From Pyropia yezoensis (Eukaryota; Rhodophyta; Bangiophyceae; Bangiales; Bangiaceae), in the NCBI GenBank assembly GCA_009829735.1, contig CM020618.1, positions 28,558,894 through 28,622,893 of the forward strand: a stretch of 64,000 nt of DNA, read 5' to 3'. Shown here piece by piece: positions 29,501-41,295 of the stretch. Position 1 is the first letter of the stretch. The number at the start of each line of letters is the position of its first letter. The notes beneath the pieces were generated by a model, which worked only from the letters and a program-made list of their open reading frames with translations, searched no databases and had not been told where the DNA came from. Both the position numbers and the translations under genes were made by a program.

Positions 29501-31404
29501 TGGGCCTGCGGGGCTCCGACATGGACCTGTGCATCAGCGTGCCCGCCTCGGCGGCACGTCACCCTCAATCAGGCTCCCTCCTCAGCCGCGCTGGCATCAT
29601 CCGGCGGCTTGCCTACACCCTCCGCCGTGGACAGATGGGGGCTGTGGAGGAACGCCTCCACGCCCGCGTGCCCATCGTCACGTTTTTGCACCCTCGGTCG
29701 CGGGTGTCGGTGGACCTGTGTGTCAATAGCTCCCCGCTGGTGCGGTACAACACGGAGCTCCTGGCCACCTACGCGGGGCTCGACAAGCGGGTGCCCCCGC
29801 TGGCGCGGCTGGTTAAGGCTTGGGCCCGGGGGCGGGTGATCAACCAGCCCTACCGGGGGACGCTCAGCTCGTATGCCTACGTGCTGCTGCTGCTCTTCTT
29901 CCTTCAGACCCGTCCCGTGCCAGTGGTCCCCTGCCTCCAAGCGCGTGCACGGGAGGTGGTGTTGCCGGATCCGCTGGAGAGTGGCGGGGGCGGCGCCCGC
30001 GCCGCCCCCGCCCCGTCTGCCGACCCTGGCGCGGCCGGCACCGCTGACGTGCCCGTCGAGGTGCACGCAGACGGCAGCCGCTCGCGGATGGTCGACGGGT
30101 GGAACACCTACTTTGACGCCGACCCCACAGACCTACCCGGTGGCGCCGCCGCCGCCGCTGGTGCCCGCAACACGGACAGCGTTGGCCAGCTCTTCCTGGG
30201 CTTCCTCCACTACTACGCGTTTGAGTGGGACTATGACGGTGCCGTCGTGTCGGTGCGGGCGGGTCGGCCGTTGGCGAAGACGACTAAGGCGTGGGATGAC
30301 GCGTCGGTGGCGCGCCTCCTCGAGGCGCAGGCCGCCCAGGCAGTGGCGGACAAGGAGGCCCACGAGGCGCGGGCAGCTGCCAACAAGGCCCGCGAGGCCG
30401 CAGAGGCGGCGGCGGAAGCGGCGGCGGCGGTCGATGACCAGACGGAAGGGGGCAACGCAGACGGGGACGTGCCCGCTGCGGGTGCCACGGGTCGGGGCAG
30501 GGAGGATGGCGGCGACGACGGCGGCGGTGGCCACTTCACCCCTCGGGGCGGTGCCGCCTCGGCACCAGCGGTGGCGTCGGCGGCCGACGGCAGCGGGCCG
30601 GGTGCGACGGCGGCGCCGGCGTCGGCGTCGCCGTCACCGTCGCCGCCTCGGCCAGCCGGCACCTCCCCCCCCACTGCGGCTGATGCGGGCGGCCAGGGGG
30701 ACGCCAGCCCCCCCGGCGCCGCGGGGGCACCCGCACCCGCGCGCCCCCGCGTGCGGGGCCGGGTGGACCGCCACTCGTTCAGTATTGAGGACCCCTTTGA
30801 GCTGTCTCACGACCTCGGCCGCGTCGCCGACGACGCGACGGTTGGGGTGATCCGGCAGGAGTTTGTGCGTGCCTTTGAGCTCCTCGCGGGGCGGGCAGAC
30901 GTGGACGCTGCTTTTGCCGCGTACGAGGAGCCGGCGCCGGCGCCGGCGGCCGCTGCCACCCCCGCCCCCGCCGCTGCCGGCGGGGGGGGTGGGGGTGGGG
31001 GAGGGGGCGGCGGAGGGAAGCCAGGCAAGGTGGGGTCCGCCGGGGGGGGACCGCCCGCGCCTGGTGCGGTGGGGAGGGGTCCTGTCCTCGCCACGGGGGG
31101 GGCGGCCGGCGCGCCTGGTGGCGGCGGTGGCGCCGGCGCCGGCGGGAGGGGATGGGGTGGCGGCGGGAGGGGTGGGGAGGGAGGAGGCGGGTGGGGCGGA
31201 GGCGGTGGCCGGCCTGGCCGCGGCGGTGGCATCGCCGGGGGCGGCCGTGCCGGTGGCGGGGGCGGTGGTGGGGGCGCCGCTGGTGGGGGTGGTAGTGGGG
31301 ATGGGAGTGGCGGCGCCGGCGCCGGGGTGGGCGGGGGCCGCCGGGCCCCCCCGCGGGGCGCCGCGCGCGCGCCTCGCCCGGGGGGGCGCGAGTGGCGGGC
31401 GTGA
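26098..31404 (+). CDS. Cid1/TUT-type terminal nucleotidyltransferase (non-canonical poly(A)/poly(U) polymerase), giant form
   Basis: 1768 residues from MADGPTPVG in one open frame. Residues 1-1070 are disordered Gly/Pro/Ala-rich sequence with a 22-glycine tract and a His-Pro-rich block (about 585-660). The catalytic core begins near 1080. It has WMFGSSGSGLGLRGSDMDLCI with the GS motif and metal-binding Asp1141 and Asp1143, and the third Asp1206 in SVDLCVN. The central and PAP-associated parts follow (LVKAWARGRVINQPYRGTLS, SSYAYVLLLLFFLQTRP, VGQLFLGFLHYYAFEWDYD, SIEDPFELSHDLGR). All three carboxylates are present, so it should be active. Family members add U or A tails to mRNA or small RNA 3' ends; the motifs resemble Cid1/TUT enzymes, but U versus A specificity cannot be settled. 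A Glu/Ala linker is inserted between PAP-associated segments, and the C-terminus is an RGG-like tail. The long N-terminus may drive RNA-granule association (inference). Confidence 0.88.
26497..26562 (+). repeat. (GGC)22 trinucleotide microsatellite, coding
   Basis: Twenty-two uninterrupted ggc codons encode a Gly22 tract in the disordered N-terminus of the TUTase. Length polymorphism between strains is likely. Confidence 0.95.
27850..28080 (+). repeat. imperfect His-Pro codon repeat, coding
   Basis: Repeats of cacccg/cacccc-type hexamers encode alternating His-Pro and related units (e.g. HPHPHPHPHSHPHSHP). The segment may bind metal or phase-separate; neither is shown by sequence. Confidence 0.85.
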
Positions 31405-34400
31405 CGGACAGAGTCTGCCGGCACTGCCCACGGGTCACCGGCTGCCGCCGGGCGTGGCCCTGCCGCTCCCCCTCTACCGACGTAGGACTAGGATGGTGGG
31501 CGCCCCGCTTTTGTGTGTTTTGTAGTAGGGCAGCGGGTGAGGGTGGCGAGGCGGTGCTCTTGTCTTTGCGTCGTGGGCCACACGGCCTGCCGCCGCTGCC
31601 TGTTGACGTCCCGTGTGTGTGGCGGGGCGTCTCGGTGCTTCGCTTGGCTCTTTCTTTTTTTTTTTTTTATCATTCCCTTTTCTATGCTGCTGCCGGCCAC
31701 TCGCGCGTCGGCAGGGCGCGGTCTTGGTACCGCGTCTGGCGCGCGTTTGCGGCGGCACCGGTCGGTGTGGTGCGGGGAGGGGACGAGATGGCACTGCCTC
31801 CTTCCCCCTCAATGTTCTCAGCAGGGCACGTAGAGACAGGATGATATACTTTAACTTTCATGAATAGAAATGGATTGGACCTGCATAGATAGATGGGGGG
31901 GGTGCCAGGCGAGGGCGTCAACACGGTCGGCAGCGGCAGCGTGGCTTGGCAAAAGCAGGCAAGGCGAGCAAGAACCCTGGGAGGGGCACCCCAAGAGTAA
32001 GCCCCATTGTGTTGACGGGGGCGACGGCGCGGCTGTGCAGGGTTGACAACGTCCGCAGAGCAGAGGAGGCAGAGAGGGTCGGGAGGGCAGCAGGCGGGTC
32101 GAGTGGAAAGTGCAGCGCAGGTCACACCAACGGCCAGCACGCAAAGCATCAACCAGTCCCATGCCCAACACCAATGGTTAGTGCCTGTCGTCGTGCAAAA
32201 GACACAAAGGAGACCCGTAACGGCAACCCAGTGGCATCGAGAGGGCGAGGGTGGGGTGGATGTGGGGAACGGCGCGGAATGGGATCAGCCTGACGTGCGA
32301 ATTCTCAACATAGAGCGCGATGCGCTCGTAGATCAGCCTGGAGCGGCACATGTATATGTGTTGATGCGTGGTTGCTCATCATCTCCCATCCATCTCTCCC
32401 CATCGCCCCCCTCACCAGTCCCGGTTGCAAGGCGCATCAAACGACAAAACCACGAGCACACGGAGAAACAGCAAGACGGGCAAGACGTACCTGGCGCGCC
32501 GCCGCAACCCGCTCATCCCATATCTCACAACCATCGATAACCACCTGCCCGGCCACCCAATGTCCGCTCCGCGAGGGGCACCCACCCCGCCCCAAAACCC
32601 TCCTGGGGAGGGAGAAAGAGCGAGGAGGGCACCACCCCGCATCGCTGCGGGTCAAGGACGGGGAGGTCGCCCCCACCGCCCCCGACAAGGCACGCCATGA
32701 TGACAGGAGTTGTCCGCTGCCCGGGTGGCACTTTCTGCCGATTGATCCGGGGACTTTCGCCCAGAGCACAGGGGGGCAGAAGGGGGCGGGAAGAAGAGGG
32801 GAGAGGGAGGCCGCAAGACCGTCCCTCAGCCCGTCCCCCCCCGCACCCCATCGGCCGGGTGACGATGCGTCACCTCATGGCCGGTCGCCAATGGCGCCAG
32901 CCCGTGTGTTGCTGCTCCGTAGAGATGCTTCGACGTGCCCCCATCCACAGGGTCTTCATGCCGCTAACGCTGCCGCTGCTAGCCGCCGCCGCGACCGCCG
33001 TCCATGTTGGCGCCCGCCGCCTGGCACCCCCGCCCACATTGCGCGAGGCCGGTGCGGTAGACGGCGGCGGCGGGCAATAGAAGTACCGCCGTTCAATGGT
33101 CACGCACCAGATGGATCACGGTTGCCTCGGGAGCGAAAAAAAGCGCTATTCTTTGAAGTAGCCCCCAATCCAAAGCTCGCTCCCACCTCAGCACAGAGCG
33201 ACAGCCATGCCACGCAATGGTTCATCAAGTACAGTACATACATACGTCTGGGCTTCCGCCATTCCAAACGGGTTGCGCCGGCACGAAATTCGAACGAGCG
33301 CGCCCCCTCTGACTCCTCGCTCCATCATGAGAGCATGATGCTCCACGCCCTTGCGATACAATGCACCCGCGCCTGTCTCCAGGCATCGATGGGTATATGT
33401 AGGGGCAGCCACGTCGGCCCACCCCCCCCGCCCCCGCCCAGCAGTCTAGCGGTCGTCAATGACCGTTCCGCTTGCGGCGCCGACGGTGCGTGCGAGGCCA
33501 CACTGCCGGATGCTGACGGTCGTCACGCCCCCCACGTTGAGGGAGTGGGGGAAAATAGGAGGACAGAGGGGAGCGGCCGATGGAGGTGGCCGGCCACCGC
33601 CGCTGCCTCGGCGGACACACCGCCCGTGCCCGCCCCCCCCACCCCACCTTCGTCCCGCCCCCTGAGACCCCCGTGGCACCGCGGACTACGATGAACACCG
33701 GGGCGGCCGCGGTGCCCTGTCGGCGGCGCGTTGCAGAAGAGAGGGGGCCGGCGGGGGTGAGCCAGGTGGGGGGGGGGGGGTGAGCCCCTGCCCGAGGGGC
33801 CAACAGGGACAGAGGAGGATGCCGAGCTCCCCCTTCCCCACACGCCTCGACCACTTGCCCCTATCCTCCCTGTCCATGAATGGCCCGATGGGGACGAGCT
33901 GGGGGGGCGCCGCCGCCGTCACGGCCGCCGCCGCGGCCGCCGTCGCTGCGGCTGCCGTGACGTTGCTGCCGGCGCGGCCACCGCCAGATCCCGCGGCGAT
34001 CGCGGCCAGCGAGGGAGGGCGGCGGTCGCCGCCGCGGCAGCGGTCCCTACGCCGCGGCCGCCCCCGAGCCGACCGGGGCCACCCTTCCAAGGGGGTGGGG
34101 TGGTCGCGCAGTGCCGCGCGGCGCCTCTGGGTTGTGCTGCCTATCGGAGTGGAGGCGTCAGTCGGGGCACGACGGCCGCACGGACGTGTCCCTTCCCCCG
34201 ACGCCCCTCCCCCAAACACCCTCACTGCACATACCCATCCCCAACGCTCCCCGTCACGTACACCCCCCCCCGCCCCTCCCTGACCGCCCCAACCTCCCCG
34301 TTGTGCGTCCCCCCACCCCCTCTGTTCTACACGCGACCGCCGTAAGGGAAAGGGCGGTGGAGCGGGGAGGAGGGGGCGGCCGGGGCGTCGGGTGTGGCCG

Positions 34401-34448
34401 CACCCTCTTATCGCGCCCGCCGGCGGGCGGGTCCCCCCGCCGGCGGGG
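31405..34448. other. 3-kb region without a confident gene
   Basis: It starts with the TUTase 3' flank, including a T-rich run near 31650-31670. Moderate-GC DNA follows at 31840-33310 with scattered AT-rich patches, then GC-rich DNA to the next gene. Plus-strand frames such as 32372-33694 lack conserved motifs and have shuffled-looking composition. The moderate composition of 32000-33300 contrasts with the flanks and could mark an old insertion, but I recognise no transposase or reverse transcriptase. Confidence 0.5.
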
Positions 34449-36510
34449 ATGGCCCGCCAGGCCTCGGCTACCGGCGTTGCTGCCGCCGGCTCTGCTGCCG
34501 CAGCCGCAACGGCTGCCACTGCCGCTGCTGCGGCGGCTGCAGCGGTCGCGGCGGCGGCGGCGACGGCGGCAGCGTCTGCATGGAGGAGGGGACGCAGGGC
34601 CCCGCCGTTACGCTCCCCGTGTCGGCAACGGCGGCGGCGGGGCCGCCCGCCCAGCACCCCACGGGCGGCGGCAGCGCTGCTGACCGCGACGGCGGCGGCC
34701 GCCGCCGCTGCTGGCCGATGTCCCACGCCGGCATGGCACGCCGCCATGGTGCTAGCCGCCGCCGGCGCTGCCGCCAGCGGCAGCGCCGCGGCGGCGGCGC
34801 CGCCCGCGGTGGGGGCCTACCGCCCATGGACGGCCGCCGAAGGCCTGGCCGACGGCGGCGCCTCGGCGGCCGCCGTCGCCGTTGGTGTCACCGCCCTGGC
34901 CGTTGGCGCCGACGGTAGCGTGTACGTGACGGGCGAGACGGCGGCGGGGGCGGCGGCGGGGGGCGTCGGCGGCGGCGTGTACGTTGCGCGGGTGCTGCCC
35001 GGCGAGGCGGTCGTCGGGTGGGTGACCCGCCTGGGCGCCACCGCCGACGGCATTGTGGCTGCGGCCATTGCCGTTGACGCGTCGGCGGCGACCGTCTATG
35101 TCGGCGGCGCCGTCCGCGGGGGCGGCGCGCTGGGCCCCCCCGCCCGCGACGCCGGCGCCCCCCCCCCCGGAGCGGCGGCGGCGGCTGCGGCGCAGGCGGC
35201 AGCAGACGGCTACTGGGACTGGTACGTTGCAGCGGTGGGGGTGGTCTCGGGGGCGGTCGCGTGGGCGGCGCGCGACGGGTCGGCGGGGCGGGACGGGGTG
35301 GCGGCGCTGGCCGCCGCCCCGGGCGGGGGGGTCTACGCCGCGGGCACGGTGGGCGGGGGGTGGGCGCCCGCGGGGGGGCGCCCGCCGGCGGGGCTGAGCG
35401 ACGGGCTGGTGGTGCGCCTGGGGCCCGGGGGCCGCCTCGCCTGGGCCGCCGCCCTCCCCGCGGGGGACTACGCGTCGGCCGACGCGGTGGTGGTGGCGGC
35501 GGCCGCGCCGGCCGCCGGCGGCGGCGCGGCGCAGCAGCCGGCCGCGCCGGCGGCAGCGGTGGGCGTGTGGGTGGCCCTCACCGCGTACCGGCGGGTGGCG
35601 GGCGCCGACGGGGCGACGAGTGACCTGGCGCTGGTGGGCCTCGCCGCCCCGTCGGGGGCGGTCGTCGCCCGCACCCACCCCCGCGGCTGGTCCCAGGTGT
35701 ACGTGCGGGCCGCCGCGGCGGCGGGGGGGGGGGGGGTGGTGGTCGCCACCACCGAGTGGCGCCACGTGTACGAGCGCCACAACATTGTCGCCGCGCGGTA
35801 CGACCCGCCGGCGGCGGCGGCCGCCGCGGGGGGGGGGGGGAGCCCCCCGAGCCGACCCGCCTGTGGCGCACCGACGTGACGTCCGTGGGGGGGGCGTCGG
35901 ACGTGCCGTCGGCGGTGGTGGCGGCCGCCGACGGGCGCTCCTATTACGTTGCCGGCTACACCGAGGGGCGCCTCAACGTCAGCGCCCTGGCCGGCGGCGG
36001 CGGCGGCGGCGGCAGTGGGGAGGGCGCCGCCACCGACGCGGACGCAGACGCGACCGGCGGCACCTACGCGGGGGTGCTGCTGCGGCTGGACGCGGCCGAC
36101 GGGCGGCCGACGGGGGCGTACCAGAGCCCGCCGGGCGCCGCCGACGGCTACACAACCTACCGGGCGGTGGGGGTGACGGCGCCGGCGGGGGTGGTGGTCC
36201 TTGGGGGGTCCGCCCTGAGTGAAGGGGGCGGGGGGGTTCGGCCGCTGCTGGGCGCCTACCGCTTCCCCCCGCCGCCCGCCGCCGCCGTGACCGACGGGGA
36301 GGTGGCTGCGTCGGCCACTGGGGACGGCGGCACCGACGGCGGCGCCGGCGCCGGCGCCGACGGTGGCGGCGGCGGCAGCGGCGGCGCCCCCCCTGCCAGC
36401 ACGCCCCTGTGGGTGGTGGCCGCCGGCGGCGTGGCCGCCATCGTCGTGGCGGTGGCCGCCCTCGTGGCCGTCGCCGCCGCCCTCCGCCACCGCACCCGCC
36501 GCCGCGCCAC

Positions 36511-36543
<33 letters not shown>

Positions 36544-36967
36544 CGCCGCCGCCGCGCGGCGGCGGCAGGTGCCGTCGGGGGCGCGGCTGCCGCCACCACC
36601 GCCGCTGCCGCCGCCGCCGCCGCCGTCGCCATCATCGGTGGGGGGGGGGGGCACGTCCCGGGGTGTCCTGTTTTGGGGGGGACCCCGCTCCGCACGGTGG
36701 GGCACTGGCGGCACCACCACCACCCCCCGTGGAGGGGGCGGTGGCAGCAATGGCGCCCCGACGGCGGCAGAGGCGGCGGCGGCGGCGGCGGAGGCGGCGG
36801 GGCAAGGGCCCCAGTCCCCATCGCGGGGGCCCGCCGCGCCCGTGACGGCGGCGGCGGTGGCAGCGGCGGCGGCGGTGGCCGCAGCGGCGACCGCCGGGGG
36901 GGTGTCCCCGCGGGCGGCCCGCACCGGCGTCCGCACCGGCGGTGGCAGTGCGGCCGTGTCGCCCCGC

Positions 36968-36999
<32 letters not shown>

Positions 37000-37159
37000 A
37001 GCGGCAGCGGCGTCGGGCAGGGGGGGGGTGACGACGTGGCCGCCGTCGCCGTCGTCGCCACGGTCACCCACCGGGGGGGCACCGGGAGGGGGGCCGTGGG
37101 GGGTGCCCCCGCCAGGGGGCCGAGGGCGACCAGCAGGGGGAGGGGTGGGAGCGGGCTGA
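34449..37159 (+). CDS. beta-propeller-like single-pass membrane protein
   Basis: The first in-frame Met after the GC-rich leader is at 34449 (MARQASATG); one at 34746 (MVLAAAGAAASG) is an alternative that would start with a signal peptide. The body contains repeated propeller-type blades: ALAVGADGSVYVTGET, AIAVDASAATVYVGGAV, LAAAPGGGVYAAGTV, VVAAADGRSYYVAGYT. This G(x)VY(V/A)(T/A)G pattern is typical of SBBP-type beta-propellers. A transmembrane helix (PLWVVAAGGVAAIVVAVAAL) followed by RHRTRRR implies an outside propeller and a cytosolic tail rich in Pro, Gly and Ala. The frame before about 35828 and after 35840 differs. The switch is at a 13-G run, and propeller sequence continues across it, so an assembly indel is likely. 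Function is unknown; it may bind ligands or wall polymers at the cell surface. Confidence 0.65.
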
Positions 37160-37450
37160 ACAGCCGCGTCTTCCCCCCCCCCCCCCCCTCAGACTGAATG
37201 CACGGGCGTGGGACGGGGGAAAAGAAAAACAAAGGGAGGTGAGTCAAGGGCGGTCGTTGTCTGAGCCGCTGCCGTCCCGCCCACCCCCACGCCACCACTG
37301 TCGAGGCAGCCACGCCGTACGGCCGTGGGGGGCACGCCGTGCGGCGCGCTGGTCCACTCCACTCGCTACGGGCCAGCCGCACAGCGCCTGCCGTCCCTCC
37401 CTCCCCCCCCCCCCCCCCCCCCCCCCCTGCTCCCTTCCTTCCGCCCCCCC

Positions 37451-38593
37451 TCACGCGGCGGTGTACCCCCCGTCCACGCCCAGGACCTGTCCCGAAATGA
37501 GGTCACTCCCCCCCCCCGCGAGGAACACCACCAGGTCCGCCACCTCCCACGCCTGCCCAAACCGGCCGGCGGGGATGCGGGCCAGCATCGCCACCGTCCG
37601 CGGGTCCCCCGGCGGCCACGCCGCGTCGCCCATATCACTCGCAATGACCGTTGGCGCGACCGCGTTGGCCTGGATGCCGTACGGCCCCCACTCGGCGGCC
37701 ATGGTGCGGGTGAGGTGGTCCAGCGCCGCCTTGGACGCCCCGTACGCGCCGTGGAGGGGCAGCGCGGCGGTGCCCGCCTGGGAGCTGACGTTGATGACCT
37801 TGCCCCGGCGGGCGGCCATCATCGCGGGCGCCACGGCGGTGGCCAGGAGCATCGGCGCCCGCACGTTGACGGCAAACTGGGCGTCCCAGTCGGCAGCGGT
37901 GACGGGAGGGCGGGGGTGGGCGGGCGTGCGCACCAGCGGCTGCAGCTCGGTGATGCCACTGGGGGAGCGGGGGGGGGGGGGGGGGGGGGGGGGAAGGCGG
38001 CATGCGTGGCACAGCAACCAGCAAAGGGGATAGCCAAAACGGGGGAGGCGCGGGGGTGGGCTGTTGCGGCGGCAAAGAACCTGCGGTTAGAGATGTCCAC
38101 CCCGCCGCACGCCCCTCTTCCTCCCTTCACGGTGGCGTCCCACGCAACCCATCCCCGCCACAACCACAGCCCGTCTCCACACACACACACGCCCCTTCCA
38201 CCCTTCCCCCCCCCCCTCCCTGCCACCCCCCCCCCCCGCCCCCCCCCCCCCCAAAACGCACGCATTGTTCACCAGGATGTCAATGGCACCAAACTCGGTC
38301 TGCACCCGCCCCACCGCCGCGAGCGCAGCGTCCCCGTCGGCCAGGTCGGCGGCGGTGGCGTAGTACTCCACCCCGTACCCGCGCACCCGCGACGGGACGT
38401 CTGACGCCCGCGACCCGCCGCGGTCAATGACGGCCACGTGGGCGCCCGCGGCGGCCAGGCCCAGCGCCACCGCCCGCCCAATGCCCCGGTGGCCGCCCGT
38501 GACGAGCGCCCGGCGGCCGCGGAGGGCGAGGCGGCTCGCCGCCGACGGGTCCACGTCGGCCGGCACGGGGGGGGGGGGGGGGGGGGACGCCAT
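37451..38593 (-). CDS. short-chain dehydrogenase/reductase (SDR), two exons
   Basis: Exon 1 is 38593-38262 and exon 2 is 37958-37451. The intron 38261-37959 (303 bp, GTGCGT...CAG) splits the NNAG motif: AATGC joins TGGCATC to give NNAGI. The 279-residue product is a full-length classical SDR. It has the NAD(P) motif TGGHRGIGRA, NNAG, catalytic Ser in INVSSQAG and the YGASK active site, and a C-terminal SGQVLGVDGGYTAA typical of gluconate 5-dehydrogenase/3-oxoacyl reductase-like members. The residue after the second beta strand is Asp (AVIDRGG), which usually favours NAD, but this is only suggestive. Substrate unknown. The intron contains long poly-C and poly-G runs. The N-terminus (MASPPPPPPVPAD) is not an obvious targeting peptide. 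Confidence 0.92.
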
Positions 38594-39073
38594 CCCAGAG
38601 AGCAGTTGTGGCGGGCGGGAGGACCGAGAGAGATGAGGGCTGGGGGTGGGGGATGGCGGGGGCGGGGGGGGGGGGGGGGGGGGGGGGGGCGGGGGGCACC
38701 AGCGGCGGCGATAGGGATGAAGGGGAGCGCTCCCCACCTGCTGTCGTTGGTTGGCCCGGCTTAAGAGACGTGTGGGAGCTCTCGTTTTTTTCCCACTCCG
38801 TTTCACGAGTGCCCTCTAGGTATATGTGGGGAGGTCACCCGGCCAACGCCGTTAGTGCCTGCGGCATCGGTGCGCGCTGCGGGCTCGTGCGACCAGGCCT
38901 CTCCCGTTGCCCCTGCAGCGGCAGCTGCCGTGCGCGCGCGCCCGCACCCCCCCCCCCCCCCCCCCCCCCCCGCGCCACCCCGCCGCGCCCCCCGCCCGCC
39001 CCCCCCCCTCCCCCGCCCCCACCGTGCTCGTCGGCGGTCGACCGCCGGGCCACCGCAGCGCCCTCGTGCTGGG
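38594..39073. promoter_or_regulatory. divergent promoter region between the SDR and F-box genes
   Basis: 480 bp separate the two divergent start codons. The segment has a 30-nt-class G tract (around 38663-38690), a short lower-GC patch (ctcgtttttttcccactccg near 38780 and taggtatatg near 38817) and a long C tract just after 38946. No other gene is seen. Confidence 0.5.
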
Positions 39074-39131
39074 ATGAAGCGGGGGCGTGCCGTTGCGGCG
39101 GCCGCCGCGGCCATCCGTGCCGGCCACGCAG

Positions 39132-39163
<32 letters not shown>

Positions 39164-39240
39164 GGGGCGGCGGCTGCCCCCGCTGCCGCCGCCGCCACTG
39201 GCGGCAAGCGGCACCGTCGGTCTGCTGCTGGCGGCGGTGC

Positions 39241-39274
<34 letters not shown>

Positions 39275-40105
39275 TCGGCTGCGCCTGCGCCGCCCGGCCG
39301 CCGCTGGCGCCGCACCCCCGCTGCGCGGCTGACCGACCTATCCGACGACCTCCTCACCAGCGTCCTCGACTACCTGAGCGTCGCCGACGCGGCGCGCCTG
39401 TCGGCCACGTGCAGCCGCTTCCGCGCCCTCATCCCCCCGTCCCTGCTGTTTGCGCTCGCCTTTGTGGCGGCCGTCAACCCCGCCACCGCCCCCGCGGGGG
39501 GGGCGGCGGCCGCCGCCGCGGCGGGCGCGCCGCCCACCACGTACATTGTCCGCGGGGCGGAGGTGCCCATTGGGGACCTCCCCGCCGAGGGCGCCGCCCT
39601 CATTGACCTGGTCATGGACACCGCCTACCGCCACGCGGGCGCCAACGAGGCGTCCGTGCCGGTGCGGGCGGCGCTTGGCGGCCCGCACGGGCCGCCGCCG
39701 CTGGACCTGGCCGCCGAGTGGGCGGCGCTGATGGGCGCGCCCCCGCCGGCCGAGCACCCGCCGGCCGCGCCGGCCGGCACGGGCGCCGGCCTGGATGACC
39801 CCCACGGCCCGTGCGGCGCGCCGCTGCCGGGCACCCTGGCGGTGGGGTACTTTCGGCTGCCCAAGACCAACGCCCGCGCCCTGTGGGCGGGCGTGCCGCG
39901 GGTGCCGGTGGCGGGCACCCACGGGACGCACCACTACAGCCTGCGGGGGGTGCTGCGGGTGGCGGTGGGCACCCACGGGGGGGCGCGCGCGGCGGCGGCG
40001 GCGGTGGCGGCGGCGACCGCCCGGTGGGGGCACCCGGCGGATAAGCTGGCCGAGACGGCAGAGAAGATGGGCGCGTCACTGGCGTCGGGCGCGTTTTTCC
40101 ATTAG
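39074..40105 (+). CDS. F-box protein
   Basis: 343 residues from MKRGRAVAAAAAAIR. An Ala/Gly-rich leader with basic patches (GGKRHRRS, PGRRWRR) precedes an F-box at residues about 86-125: LTDLSDDLLTSVLDYLSVAD followed by ATCSRFRALI. F-box proteins bind SKP1 and recruit substrates to SCF ubiquitin ligases. The rest contains ordinary globular-looking segments (FRLPKTNARALWAGVPRVPV; THGTHHYSLRGVLRVAVGTH) that match no substrate-binding repeat I know, so the target is unknown. It is divergent from the SDR gene with a 480-bp spacer. Confidence 0.72.
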
Positions 40106-40926
40106 TGACCCCCCGCTGGGGGGGCGGGAACCTGGGGAGAGGGAAGGGGGTGGTGGCGGGGGGGAGAGAGGGCGGGGAGGGAGCCCCGTGAGCGAGTCCT
40201 TGGTCGCATGCTACACACGGGCACGGCCGCGGCGGGCTGGCGTCGCAGCGGTAGGGACGCGGCTTGCCGGGGGCAAGGCGGCACGGCAACGGGGAGCGAG
40301 GGCAGCCGGGGAGGGGGGGGGGGGGCGGGGAGGGGGGAATGGGGGGCGGGGCGTGCTTGGAAAGTTGGGCCACTGCCCGGGCGGGCGCCCGCCAGTCGCC
40401 GGGCGCGGCGCCCGCCGCGGTCCGCCCGCCCGTCGAGCCTGTGTGGGTGCCGGCACCCAGGGGACGGGACGCACACGCCGCCCGCGTCGGGGCGGGGGGG
40501 GGGGGGTCCTCGTCCCCCCGGCCCCCCCTTGTACGAAGCGGCGCCCGCCGCCTTGTGCGCGCCGCCGCGGCACGCGCGCGCCGCCGCCGCCGGCGCTCCT
40601 CCTCCCCGTGCGCACCAGTGCCCATTCGCGCGCGGCGGCGGCAGCGGTGGTCCTCGTCCCGGTACGCAGTGACGGCCCCTATGTTTAGTGTACAATACAA
40701 GGCGGGGCGGCGGCCCGGCTCCTCCCCCGCGGCGTGTGCGCACGGGCGGCCCACCAGGTCGTCCTCCCCTTGGGGCCCTACCCCACAGGTCGTAGCCCAC
40801 AGGCATATCTCCACGACCCCTCGACTCCCTCCCCCCCCTTCCCCCTCTGCTTCACCAGGCCACCCCTCTGTTTCACCAGGCCACCCCTATGTGTCACCAG
40901 GCCACCCCTCTTAGCCCGGCACCCCC
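40106..40926. other. convergent intergenic region
   Basis: 3' flanks of the F-box gene (plus) and the ESS2-like gene (minus). It contains G- and C-rich runs and a 21-bp tandem repeat (40851-40913). No gene supported. Confidence 0.5.
40851..40913. repeat. 21-bp tandem repeat, three copies
   Basis: The unit ttcaccaggccacccct plus ctgt/atgt occurs at 40851, 40872 and 40893 with few mismatches. It ends just before the 3' end of the minus-strand ESS2-like gene. Confidence 0.9.
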
Positions 40927-41263
40927 TCACCAGCCACCCCACCCCCCCGCGATGACCCCCCCCACCCCGTCCACGTCCTCCACGCCCAGGCGTCCACCCC
41001 CATAGCTCCGCCGCAGTTCAGGGTCCCCCCCCCCACCGCCGCCGCCGCCGCCACCACCGCGGGGCAGCGGCGGCCGGCGGGCCGTCACAGCACCGGCGGC
41101 ACGCCCCAGCCGCGGCGGCGCCGCCGCCGCCCACAGCACCCTGTCCCGACCGGGGGGGGGAAGGCGGAAGCCGCCGCCGCCGCCACCCCCACCGCCGCGC
41201 ACGGGCCGTGGAGGGCGAGCGGGGGCGCCCCCCCACTCCCCCCGCCCCCCCCACCCGTCATCC

Positions 41264-41295
<32 letters not shown>

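Noticed and set aside
32372-33694. 440-codon plus-strand frame
   Set aside because: Moderate composition but no recognisable domain; it also runs through several distinct sequence blocks without motif continuity.
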